From positions 1 to 21,396 of IMG/VR virus record IMGVR_UViG_3300034019_000383: a stretch of 21,396 nucleotides of DNA; one strand, given 5' to 3'. The notes below the pieces were generated by a model. It was not told the DNA's origin and did not search any database. It saw only the letters and a list, made by a program, of their open reading frames with translations. Each line of letters starts with the position of its first letter. The first letter of the stretch is position 1. This stretch comes from a virus. Below are positions 14,159 to 18,684 of this stretch, piece by piece. The translations under genes were made by a program, and so were the position numbers.

Positions 14159-16018
14159 CTAGATGAACTGTCTGTCTTTTTCTGCAAGGAGTTCATCTAT
14201 GTTGATGACCTTGCGCTTGCCACGCTCATAGCGGGACAAAAATGGATTCTTCATATGATGGGTGGTATGGATACCTTGAGATAGCCATTCACGCGCTTTG
14301 ATTTCACAGAACCAAAGAGCCATCACCATATCGGTCTTACCCTTGGTCGTAGGTGACCAAGTAATAAGTTGTTCTATCAAAGACTTGATATTCTCGGTTT
14401 GGTCTGATGGAAGATGAATCAGATTATCTCTATGATGCTTTCCATCTTGCTGTTTGGTACCAAAGAGGGTAGACATAGATGCCACACCAAAGCCTGCATC
14501 CCACTTGTTATTACCAGTATGGTGCTCTCTTAGTACAGTTCCTTTGGATGCAAGGAATTGTCTAATTCCTTCATCTTGCGTGAGAAAAGATTGAAAGGCA
14601 TTGCGCTCGACGATCCATTCCGAAGGCGCATATACGTTAGTCCAATCGGTAATGAGTTGTCTGATTTGTGCAGGCGTAGGACGCGTAATCTTGATAGCGT
14701 CAACAATGTAGCGCTTATGAGATATCCGATCAACCGCATAACAGACTGCCGCTGTGTCTCCGACCATTGCTGGGTCCAGTCCACAAATAAAACTGAAACC
14801 GTTGAGGTCTTTGGGATGACCTGGATTGCCAGGCACCAATCGACCTGCTTTTCGCATTCCATCGATAGAGCCTTTCACACATACAGGGTCAAAGATTGCA
14901 TCATCAGATATATCTTGCTGTTGATAAATCAAAGCCCACGTAGAGGCATCCATCGCTTGGCGCTCGTTGAAAAGGTTACGTCCATTCCAGCGGGGCCATA
15001 GACCTTCCTCGGTCTTCTGCTCTTCTGGTTGTCCATCAAAGGGTTGGTCTGAATAAGGCCAGAGGGTAACCCACTTGTCAGGGTCTTCATTAGATTCAAG
15101 TAGGGCTGGCATAGCCAGATAGGTCCAAGGGACTAAGCCACCAGGGTATCTATCCTGAGAACGTAGTTCTTTGTATAAATCTACTGCAGCAACGCGGGTA
15201 CCGATAACGATGAGCTTGCCTGTCGGGTTGAGACGGGAGCGTACATCTTGGGTAAGCCACTTGATCTGTCGTTCAAAGTCATTTGCATTAGAAAGGGTAA
15301 CCGCGTCGTCTATAAGAATCATATCGGCACGCTTACCGTAAATCTGACCGCCGATACCGACTGCCTCGATATTGGGGTCCTTCTCCGATGACTCTCTGAG
15401 TTCATCACCGAAGGTGACACGGGTAGCCTGCCAGGAGGCAGTCTTAGATTTGAACCCAACCCCAGCGGCGTATGCCTGCTGTAGTTCTTCGTACATTGGA
15501 TGCGTCAGTCGCTGCTTGATAGCATAAAGGAAGTCTGCGGCTAGACGCTGGGTTTGGGAAACTATGAGAACTCTAAAGTTCGGGTTATTGACAATCTTCC
15601 AGGTTACGTAGTCTACGGTGACCGTAATTGACTTGGCGTGGTTAGGAGGAATATTGATAAGGATGCGGTTATCTGCCAGACCCTTTTCGTACTTCATTGA
15701 CGGATGGAGCCAGCTCGGGTCCCTACCTTCGATTACATCTATCAGGTTCTGCTGATGAGAGAAAGTCTTGGACTTGAGGAAGCGCTGGCGGAAGCCAGCG
15801 AAGTCTAGTTCGTCTAAGGTCTTCTCGATAAAGGAGGCACCGCGTAACCCTAAGCGGGTTCTATCTACCTTGTCCTTGAAGGACGGATCGGTACGGCGGT
15901 AATACTCATAAGACTTATAGGATTTACCAGCAGAGGCGACAGCCTGCTCTACCGTCATACCTTCTGCGATAGCAGAGAGGATGACTCGCTTGGCTATATC
16001 GGAGGTATTCTCTGGCAT
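14159..16018 (-). CDS. terL: Terminase large subunit (ATPase/nuclease)
   Basis: 619-aa DNA-packaging motor. The ATPase domain has a variant Walker A, PPNHAKS (residues 124-130), a Walker B, MILIDDA (233-239), and a coupling motif, VIGTR (271-275). The RNase H-like nuclease domain shows acidic residues at GLDPA (Asp415), VERN (Glu471) and KTDMVMALW (Asp563). The N-terminal 60 residues (SDIAKRVILSAIAEGMTVEQAVASAGKSYKSYEYYRRTDPSF) look like a helix-turn-helix of the type found in small terminases, so recognition and motor functions may be fused. No separate small terminase is seen next to it. ATG at 16018 follows TTAGGATGAA. It is the first gene of the leftward operon, behind an attenuator-like leader. 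Confidence 0.93.
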   Translation of the reverse strand: MPENTSDIAKRVILSAIAEGMTVEQAVASAGKSYKSYEYYRRTDPSFKDKVDRTRLGLRGASFIEKTLDELDFAGFRQRFLKSKTFSHQQNLIDVIEGRDPSWLHPSMKYEKGLADNRILINIPPNHAKSITVTVDYVTWKIVNNPNFRVLIVSQTQRLAADFLYAIKQRLTHPMYEELQQAYAAGVGFKSKTASWQATRVTFGDELRESSEKDPNIEAVGIGGQIYGKRADMILIDDAVTLSNANDFERQIKWLTQDVRSRLNPTGKLIVIGTRVAAVDLYKELRSQDRYPGGLVPWTYLAMPALLESNEDPDKWVTLWPYSDQPFDGQPEEQKTEEGLWPRWNGRNLFNERQAMDASTWALIYQQQDISDDAIFDPVCVKGSIDGMRKAGRLVPGNPGHPKDLNGFSFICGLDPAMVGDTAAVCYAVDRISHKRYIVDAIKITRPTPAQIRQLITDWTNVYAPSEWIVERNAFQSFLTQDEGIRQFLASKGTVLREHHTGNNKWDAGFGVASMSTLFGTKQQDGKHHRDNLIHLPSDQTENIKSLIEQLITWSPTTKGKTDMVMALWFCEIKAREWLSQGIHTTHHMKNPFLSRYERGKRKVINIDELLAEKDRQFI

Positions 16019-16054
16019 TTCATCCTAACGGGCGTATAGATAGAATACACCCAA

Positions 16055-16117
16055 CTAAAAGAGGCTCCGCTTGAGCCTCATCATACGATTCGGCCTCGCT
16101 CCGTTAGGAGCGCTCAC
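16055..16117 (-). CDS. Possible leader peptide upstream of terL, 20 aa
   Basis: On the minus strand GTG at 16117 lies 5 nt after GGGAGGT, a perfect match to the 16S anti-Shine-Dalgarno. 20 sense codons follow (beginning MSAPNGARPNRMM, ending RLKRSLF) and the frame stops at TAG 16057-16055. The stop lies inside the U-tract of a terminator hairpin. Five of the 20 codons are for Arg (AGG, CGT, AGG, CGG) or Lys (AAG). This arrangement fits a translated leader of an attenuator for the terminase operon. Length alone would not justify a call; the ribosome-binding site and the hairpin position do. Confidence 0.4.
   Translation of the reverse strand: MSAPNGARPNRMMRLKRSLF
16057..16079 (-). terminator. 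Intrinsic terminator/attenuator upstream of terL
   Basis: Minus-strand GAGGCTC-AAGCG-GAGCCTC (perfect 7-bp stem, 5-nt loop) followed by TTTTAG. It would end leftward transcription about 40 nt before the terL start codon unless it is bypassed. The U-tract is short (4 U), so termination may be partial, as expected of an attenuator. Confidence 0.6.
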
Positions 16118-16148
16118 TGCTACCTCCCTAACGGGCGTAGCGTGAGCG
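16097..16148 (-). promoter_or_regulatory. Competing hairpins in the terL leader
   Basis: Two inverted repeats share bases 16111-16112. One is CGCTCC-GTTA-GGAGCG (16097-16112). The other is a 12-bp stem with a single bulge, CGCTCAC(T)GCTAC / GTAGCGTGAGCG (16111-16148). In leader RNA read leftward the larger stem would hold the leader-ORF start codon and most of its Shine-Dalgarno, so the two structures could switch access to the leader. Confidence 0.5.
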
Positions 16149-16155
16149 TAGCGTC

Positions 16156-16183
16156 GCAAATGCTAGGGCTGTTCCGCATTTGC
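16156..16183. repeat. 8-bp inverted repeat GCAAATGC / GCATTTGC
   Basis: Perfect 8-bp arms at 16156-16163 and 16176-16183 with a 12-bp spacer. It could be a protein-binding operator or an RNA stem. No U-tract follows on either strand. Confidence 0.5.
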
Positions 16184-16206
16184 TCCCATATACTGTATTA
16201 GGCAGG

Positions 16207-16234
16207 AAAAAAAAGCGGTTTCCCGCTTTTCTTC
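16207..16234. terminator. Bidirectional intrinsic terminator
   Basis: AAAAGCGG-TTTC-CCGCTTTT (stem 16211-16218 with 16223-16230) lies inside a run of A on the left and T on the right, so either strand yields a GC stem followed by U residues. It insulates the leftward terL leader from the promoter and origin region on its right. Leftward transcripts of terL must therefore start to its left or be antiterminated. Confidence 0.75.
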
Positions 16235-16250
16235 CAAAAATCTTTATAGA

Positions 16251-16266
16251 TGTGACTAACGTCACA
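16251..16266. promoter_or_regulatory. CRP/GlxR-like palindrome TGTGA-N6-TCACA
   Basis: TGTGACTAACGTCACA is an exact TGTGA-N6-TCACA palindrome, the consensus of CRP-family regulators including actinobacterial CRP/GlxR. It overlaps the expected -35 region of the TATAAT promoter at 16277, with its centre about 30 bp before the likely transcription start, a position more typical of repression than activation. It could also form an RNA hairpin. Binding by a host CRP protein is inferred from the motif. Confidence 0.55.
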
Positions 16267-16276
16267 GATATAGGCA

Positions 16277-16282
16277 TATAAT
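16277..16282 (+). promoter_or_regulatory. TATAAT -10 element, rightward
   Basis: A perfect -10 hexamer with only a weak -35 (GTGACT, 19-bp spacer) inside the CRP-like site. No gene with a good start follows for about 450 bp, so its transcript would run through the DnaA boxes and C-rich tract. It may serve replication priming or be a non-coding RNA promoter. Confidence 0.5.
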
Positions 16283-16303
16283 ACGGACAATACGGAAAAT
16301 GGA

Positions 16304-16317
16304 TCCACTTTAGTGGA
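16304..16317. repeat. Small inverted repeat TCCAC-TTTA-GTGGA
   Basis: Perfect 5-bp arms with a 4-bp spacer, about 15 bp after the expected start of the TATAAT promoter transcript. It would form a hairpin near the RNA 5' end or act as an operator. Confidence 0.35.
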
Positions 16318-16385
16318 GATATTTTGTTGGGGAGTACAAGTATCGCCCACGCGGATTTTATCACCCCCGCGTTCTATCTTGTGGC

Positions 16386-16451
16386 GTAGGGCAACGCCCT
16401 ACCCCCCTACCCTGTGGATAAGTCTGTGGATAACTTTTTACAAAAAAGTTA
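16386..16451. other. Putative replication origin with two DnaA boxes
   Basis: Two perfect DnaA boxes in the same orientation, TGTGGATAA at 16413-16421 and 16425-16433 (complement TTATCCACA), sit 12 bp apart start to start. On the left is a GC hairpin (GTAGGGC-AAC-GCCCTAC, 16386-16402). On the right is an AT-rich perfect 9-bp inverted repeat (TAACTTTTT-ACA-AAAAAGTTA, 16431-16451) that could be the easily melted part. The combination in the only long non-coding region argues for an origin fired by host DnaA. The origin function is inference. Confidence 0.65.
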
Positions 16452-16488
16452 GGGCTGGCTACCCCGTCGGCGCTGTGCGCCTCCCTAA
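16449..16488. repeat. Nested inverted repeats right of the DnaA boxes
   Basis: TTAGGG (16449-16454) pairs with CCCTAA (16483-16488), enclosing GGCGC-TGT-GCGCC (16469-16481). They give a two-level stem next to the origin-like core and share bases with the AT-rich hairpin, so only one can form at a time. Confidence 0.45.
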
Positions 16489-16660
16489 TATTTCCTTGCC
16501 ACAAATAAATATCCGCCCCGCTAACTCCGATTACGCCCCGCGATCTATCACTCACGCGCCTAACCCCTCGCGCCCTGCCTTAGACCTAGCCTAGAGACTT
16601 ACCCTTACCAGCTATCGGATCGCGTATCTCTCACCTACCCCGACACGCCCTAGATTTATT
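16489..16660. other. C-rich, gene-free tract
   Basis: No supported gene. In 16501-16620 the plus strand has 48 C against 18 G by my count, a marked strand asymmetry. CGCCC followed by C or T recurs at 16514, 16534, 16571 and 16646 (also 16395), and CGCCCCGC appears twice 20 bp apart. This may be an initiator-binding or single-strand-favouring part of the origin region. Confidence 0.4.
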
Positions 16661-16672
16661 TTCTGCTATCTC

Positions 16673-16700
16673 TTGACAGGATAGACTAGCCTAATCTAAT
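16673..16700 (+). promoter_or_regulatory. Strong sigma70-type promoter of the rightward operon
   Basis: TTGACA (16673-16678), 16-bp spacer, TCTAAT (16695-16700). It lies 48 bp before the first rightward start codon. The spacer is almost filled by an imperfect 15-bp palindrome (AGG-A-TAG-A-CTA-G-CCT, 16678-16692), a possible operator. Confidence 0.75.
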
Positions 16701-16711
16701 GTTCTCCCTAT

Positions 16712-16732
16712 CGGTTAGCAGATAGCTAACCG
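16712..16732. promoter_or_regulatory. 8-bp inverted repeat (operator or 5' UTR hairpin)
   Basis: CGGTTAGC-AGATA-GCTAACCG is a perfect palindrome with a 5-bp spacer, starting a few bases after the expected transcription start and ending just before the ribosome-binding region. As DNA it suits a dimeric repressor; as RNA it gives a 5' stem that protects the message or exposes the Shine-Dalgarno. Confidence 0.65.
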
Positions 16733-16733
16733 C

Positions 16734-16747
16734 GAAAGGATAAGGAA
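16734..16747 (+). promoter_or_regulatory. Ribosome-binding region complementary to the operon terminator loop
   Basis: GAAAGGATAAGGAA directly precedes the first start codon. It is the exact reverse complement of 19940-19953, the terminator loop plus one stem base at the end of the same operon. A near copy, GAAAGGATAAGAA, precedes the gene at 17205. Confidence 0.7.
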
Positions 16748-16897
16748 ATGGACAGATATTTGCTTATAGAACTAGGTAGCGAGGGCATCGCTTTTGAGAC
16801 CGCTCAATTTGATTTCTACGCCTCTTGGCTAGGTATTGGGATAGCTATTGCCTCACTTGTGGCTTACCGCATTATCAAGAGCAGAAAGGGCGCATAA
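16748..16897 (+). CDS. Single-span membrane miniprotein, 49 aa
   Basis: First gene of the rightward operon. ATG at 16748 with AAGGATAAGG upstream; 49 aa. The acidic N-terminal half (MDRYLLIELGSEGIAFETAQFDFY) is followed by a hydrophobic helix (about residues 27-43, WLGIGIAIASLVAYRII) and a basic tail (KSRKGA). By the positive-inside rule the N-terminus would be outside. The first product of an early phage operon is often host-directed, for example a membrane or superinfection function, but nothing specific is shown. The stop overlaps the next start (TAATG). Confidence 0.7.
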   Translation: MDRYLLIELGSEGIAFETAQFDFYASWLGIGIAIASLVAYRIIKSRKGA

Positions 16898-17127
16898 TGA
16901 ATTGGAGACAGGCTATTGCCCCCCTCGTTGCGTTTGAGGAATGGCTAGAGAAAACAGACGAAGGCTACGCCTACGCCAAGAAGAAGTACCAATGGGCAAG
17001 GGATCAGCAGGGTAAGGCGGAGAACTCGTCCGATCAGAACTACTGGGACTCCGTTCGCTGTAAGTGGGCTAAGGAAATGGAGGACATCAAGGCAGTAATG
17101 GCGGACACCTACAAAGCCAACTCCTAG
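16897..17127 (+). CDS. Hypothetical helical protein, 76 aa
   Basis: I place the start at ATG 16897, overlapping the previous stop by one base, rather than at an upstream in-frame codon inside the membrane miniprotein gene. AAAGG lies about 8 nt upstream. The product is soluble, helical and charged, rich in Trp/Tyr/Lys (MNWRQAIAPLVAFEEWLEK, YAYAKKKYQWARDQQ, YWDSVRCKWAKEMEDIK). No family is recognised. It is followed by a 77-bp structured gap before the next gene. Confidence 0.7.
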   Translation: MNWRQAIAPLVAFEEWLEKTDEGYAYAKKKYQWARDQQGKAENSSDQNYWDSVRCKWAKEMEDIKAVMADTYKANS

Positions 17128-17138
17128 TGCTTGCCTTT

Positions 17139-17166
17139 CCTCGCAGGGTTAGACTATCCTGCGGGG
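17139..17166 (+). promoter_or_regulatory. Hairpin in the leader of the 17205 gene
   Basis: CC(T)CGCAGG / CCTGCG(G)GG forms a 9-bp stem including one G-T pair, with a 10-nt loop. A second small repeat, GGAGG-AACTAG-CCTCC, follows at 17171-17186. There is no U-tract, so this is more likely an mRNA processing or translation-control element than a terminator. The loop area (17146-17160) also resembles the palindrome in the main promoter. Confidence 0.45.
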
Positions 17167-17204
17167 GAGGGGAGGAACTAGCCTCCACATTGAAAGGATA
17201 AGAA

Positions 17205-17615
17205 ATGGAAACAATGGAAAAGGAACAGACACTAGAGGGCTACCTTGTAGGTCTAGGTCTAAAGTTCAAGGCGGAAGAGATAGACGCGCCCGATAGTGCG
17301 CCTGAGTGGGTCAAGAGTGGGAGAGCGCGAGCCTATCGCGTAAGCCTCTCTCGTAATGGTAAGCGTGCCTCACTCAATTACTATCAAGGGAGAGGCATAC
17401 AACACGAGCCACGCCCTGCCGATGTAATCGCCTCGCTAATGCTGGACAGTTCCCTAGCCGATTACTCACTCAAGCAGTTCGGCGATGAGATGGGCTGGAA
17501 CGAATACACACTAGACACGCACAAGGCGTGCCAACTCAACAAGGCAAAGATCGTGCGCTTATTTGGTGAGGGAGATATTTATCAGACTCTCTCAGAATTG
17601 GCGGGTGGCTACTAA
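17205..17615 (+). CDS. Conserved phage/plasmid-type protein, 136 aa
   Basis: ATG at 17205 after GAAAGGATAAGAA. 136 aa. The N-terminal part (TLEGYLVGLGLKFKAEEIDAP) leads into a beta-rich centre (ARAYRVSLSRNGKRASLNYYQGRGI, about residues 41-65), then PADVIASLMLDSSLADYS and a C-terminal FGDEMGWNEYTLDTHKACQLNKAKIVRLFGE. I recall the same plan, with a GY-D-S-KA-C-k-L signature, in small uncharacterised proteins of actinophages and mobile elements. Function is unknown. The family resemblance is from memory. It ends with TAATG overlap into a membrane miniprotein. Confidence 0.8.
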   Translation: METMEKEQTLEGYLVGLGLKFKAEEIDAPDSAPEWVKSGRARAYRVSLSRNGKRASLNYYQGRGIQHEPRPADVIASLMLDSSLADYSLKQFGDEMGWNEYTLDTHKACQLNKAKIVRLFGEGDIYQTLSELAGGY

Positions 17616-17734
17616 TGTTCGAGGTTTCTACGAATTGGATCAACGGACTAGGGCAAGTGCTGGTCTATTGCCTAGCGATAGGGCTAGGGCTTTACCTACT
17701 AAGCAAAATCGAAACGAAAGGGGAGGACAAGTGA
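17615..17734 (+). CDS. Single-span membrane miniprotein, 39 aa
   Basis: ATG at 17615 overlaps the previous stop (TAATG). 39 aa: a short N-terminus, one hydrophobic helix (about residues 13-30, QVLVYCLAIGLGLYLLSK) and a charged tail (IETKGEDK). It lacks its own strong Shine-Dalgarno and is probably translated by coupling. Possible holin-like or membrane-perturbing peptide, but far from the transglycosylase gene. No family recognised. Confidence 0.6.
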   Translation: MFEVSTNWINGLGQVLVYCLAIGLGLYLLSKIETKGEDK

Positions 17735-17886
17735 GCGAGTATTCAACCTGCCACATATGCAAAGAGGATAGCAAGACTGAAGATATGGTGACAGATATAT
17801 CGGGAACGCTATATTGCTATGTCTGTGCTGACATCTGCTTAGTCTGCGGTATCTATCAACACGACTGCGAGGGGGCGAGCGTATGA
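17731..17886 (+). CDS. Cys-rich zinc-binding miniprotein, 51 aa
   Basis: GTG at 17731 overlaps the previous stop (GTGA) and follows GGGGAGG (5 nt). 51 aa with Cys at 7, 10, 29, 32, 36, 39 and 46. The spacing C-x2-C-x18-C-x2-C-x3-C-x2-C implies one or two zinc sites of zinc-ribbon or treble-clef type. First of four consecutive Cys-rich miniproteins. Likely role is binding to nucleic acid or to a host enzyme, by analogy with small phage zinc proteins; the actual target is unknown. Confidence 0.7.
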   Translation: MSEYSTCHICKEDSKTEDMVTDISGTLYCYVCADICLVCGIYQHDCEGASV

Positions 17887-17978
17887 ACTACATCAAGAAC
17901 GAGAAGGGAAGGCTGGTTTGTTGCTCTTGCGAGCGCGACATAATGGAACATCACAAGAGGCGGTGTCCTTATGCCTAA
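17883..17978 (+). CDS. C2HC zinc-finger-like miniprotein, 31 aa
   Basis: ATG at 17883 overlaps the previous stop (ATGA). 31 aa. The pattern C13-x2-C16-x6/7-H23/H24-x3/4-C28 fits a small C2HC finger (similar in spacing to Rad18/UBZ4-type fingers). Basic (IKNEKGRL, HHKRRC). It has no strong ribosome-binding site and relies on coupling. Its 3' end overlaps the next gene by 8 nt. Very short, but the metal-ligand spacing and tight packing support it. Confidence 0.6.
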   Translation: MNYIKNEKGRLVCCSCERDIMEHHKRRCPYA

Positions 17979-18129
17979 GTGTGGTGTGTGTGGCTGGTCT
18001 TTCTCAGATAGAACGCTGATGAAACACGCTGAAACCCCGTGCGGGGAGGAGAGCGAGAAGGCAGGTAAATACCTGCCTGAAATAGATGATTTACTACGAC
18101 AAGAGGAGGAAAGTAATGACCGAGTTTGA
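17971..18129 (+). CDS. C2HC zinc-finger miniprotein, 52 aa
   Basis: ATG at 17971. 52 aa. The N-terminus holds C4-x2-C7-x11-H19-x4-C24 (KCGVCGWSFSDRTLMKHAETPC), a finger-like ligand set, followed by an acidic helical tail (EIDDLLRQEEESND). It overlaps both neighbours. The acidic tail next to a finger suggests a protein-interaction or transcription-modulating role, but this is inference. Confidence 0.65.
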   Translation: MPKCGVCGWSFSDRTLMKHAETPCGEESEKAGKYLPEIDDLLRQEEESNDRV

Positions 18130-18217
18130 TTTCGTAGGCTCGACAGTAATCTGCCAAGCCTGCCGAAAAGAGTTTGAGTTACAAGAGAACGATTTATTTA
18201 GATGCGAGGAGTGCTAA
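18116..18217 (+). CDS. Zinc-ribbon miniprotein, 33 aa
   Basis: ATG at 18116 with AGGAGG 7 nt upstream. 33 aa. C13-x2-C16-x13-C30-x2-C33 is a compact zinc ribbon, with the last Cys at the very C-terminus. The N-terminus is MTEFDFVGSTVI. Fourth Cys-rich miniprotein in the run. The stop overlaps the next start (TAATG). Confidence 0.65.
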   Translation: MTEFDFVGSTVICQACRKEFELQENDLFRCEEC

Positions 18218-18387
18218 TGAACAAGGAATACTATCAAGCGAAGGCAGATCTCTGTCGGGACCTGGCAATTCAGCAGATGACAGAGGGAGATAGCAAGGAA
18301 GCGGGCGCTAACCTGATTCGTATGGTCAATGCCTTGAATGAATTACAACTAATCAACTACAAGGAGGAGAAGCGTGAAGCTAACTAA
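18217..18387 (+). CDS. Helical hypothetical protein, 56 aa
   Basis: I place the start at ATG 18217, one base into the preceding stop, with GAGGAG about 7 nt upstream. An upstream in-frame ATG at 18202 is inside the zinc-ribbon gene and less likely. The product (MNKEYYQAKADLCRDLAIQQM, then ANLIRMVNALNELQLI) is amphipathic helical, like the small helix-hairpin proteins found in many phage early regions. No family recognised. Confidence 0.65.
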   Translation: MNKEYYQAKADLCRDLAIQQMTEGDSKEAGANLIRMVNALNELQLINYKEEKREAN

Positions 18388-18601
18388 TTTCTATGAGGTA
18401 ATGGATCGCAAGGGAGATATTTCGTGGGGTGGGGCTAGTCCAAGCGAAGCCGTTGAATGGTTCAGACGAGGGCTAGATAACTCTATTTTTGTGAGTGTAT
18501 GGAATGAGCAGGACATTGAGAACCCTGTGCTGGTCACCGACAAGATAGAAGTCACAGCTCTAGTGCTGGCTACTATCACAAGCGAGAGGAGTAGAGGGTG
18601 A
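18374..18601 (+). CDS. Hypothetical protein, 75 aa
   Basis: GTG at 18374 follows AAGGAGGAG and overlaps the preceding gene by 14 nt. 75 aa. It begins MKLTNFYEVMDRKGDISWGGASPSEAVEWFRRGLDNSIFVSVWNEQD and continues with a beta-strand-like IENPVLVTDKIEVTALVLATI. The plan (strand, GxxS, helix with W/F and R, then strands) recalls short actinophage proteins whose members carry an S-P-x-E-A/W-x-R segment. Function unknown. Its stop overlaps the next gene's GTG. Confidence 0.7.
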   Translation: MKLTNFYEVMDRKGDISWGGASPSEAVEWFRRGLDNSIFVSVWNEQDIENPVLVTDKIEVTALVLATITSERSRG

Positions 18602-18684
18602 TATTTCTAGGCGTAATAGTGGCGACCATTCTTGCCTACCTGCTTATAGTGTGGGAGGATAAGCTCAATGAACCTCAAAACTGA
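18598..18684 (+). CDS. Single-span membrane miniprotein, 28 aa
   Basis: GTG at 18598 overlaps the previous stop (GTGA), with GGAG about 7 nt upstream. 28 aa. Almost the whole N-terminal part is a hydrophobic helix (MIFLGVIVATILAYLLIVW) followed by a short charged tail (EDKLNEPQN). It is two genes before the transglycosylase, so a holin-like or accessory lysis peptide is conceivable but unproven. Very short; the coupled start is the support. Confidence 0.55.
   Translation: MIFLGVIVATILAYLLIVWEDKLNEPQN

Larger units (their letters stand above)
16024..16139. repeat. 13-bp direct repeat CCTAACGGGCGTA
   Basis: CCTAACGGGCGTA occurs at 16024-16036 and again at 16127-16139, 103 bp apart. An inverted partial copy (CCGTTAGG) lies at 16101-16108. 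On the minus strand both copies end in a Shine-Dalgarno (TTAGGA before terL, TTAGGGAGGT before the leader ORF), so the repeat covers two translation-start regions. It could also be a factor-binding site. Confidence 0.6.

Noticed and set aside
16081-16086. TATGAT as a -10 box for terL
   Set aside because: No acceptable -35 at 15-19 bp; it lies inside the leader ORF before the terminator.
16128-16594. Open frames in the central region (minus 16128-16364, plus 16313-16594, minus 16361-16555)
   Set aside because: They cross hairpins, the terminator and DnaA boxes, lack good ribosome-binding sites, and their translations look non-coding.
16825-16896. Upstream extension of the 76-aa gene
   Set aside because: It lies inside the membrane miniprotein gene; ATG 16897 overlaps the preceding stop and has AAAGG upstream.
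17161-17175. G-rich run GCGGGGGAGGGGAGG as a G-quadruplex
   Set aside because: Only two runs of three or more G; it is better explained by the stems in this leader.
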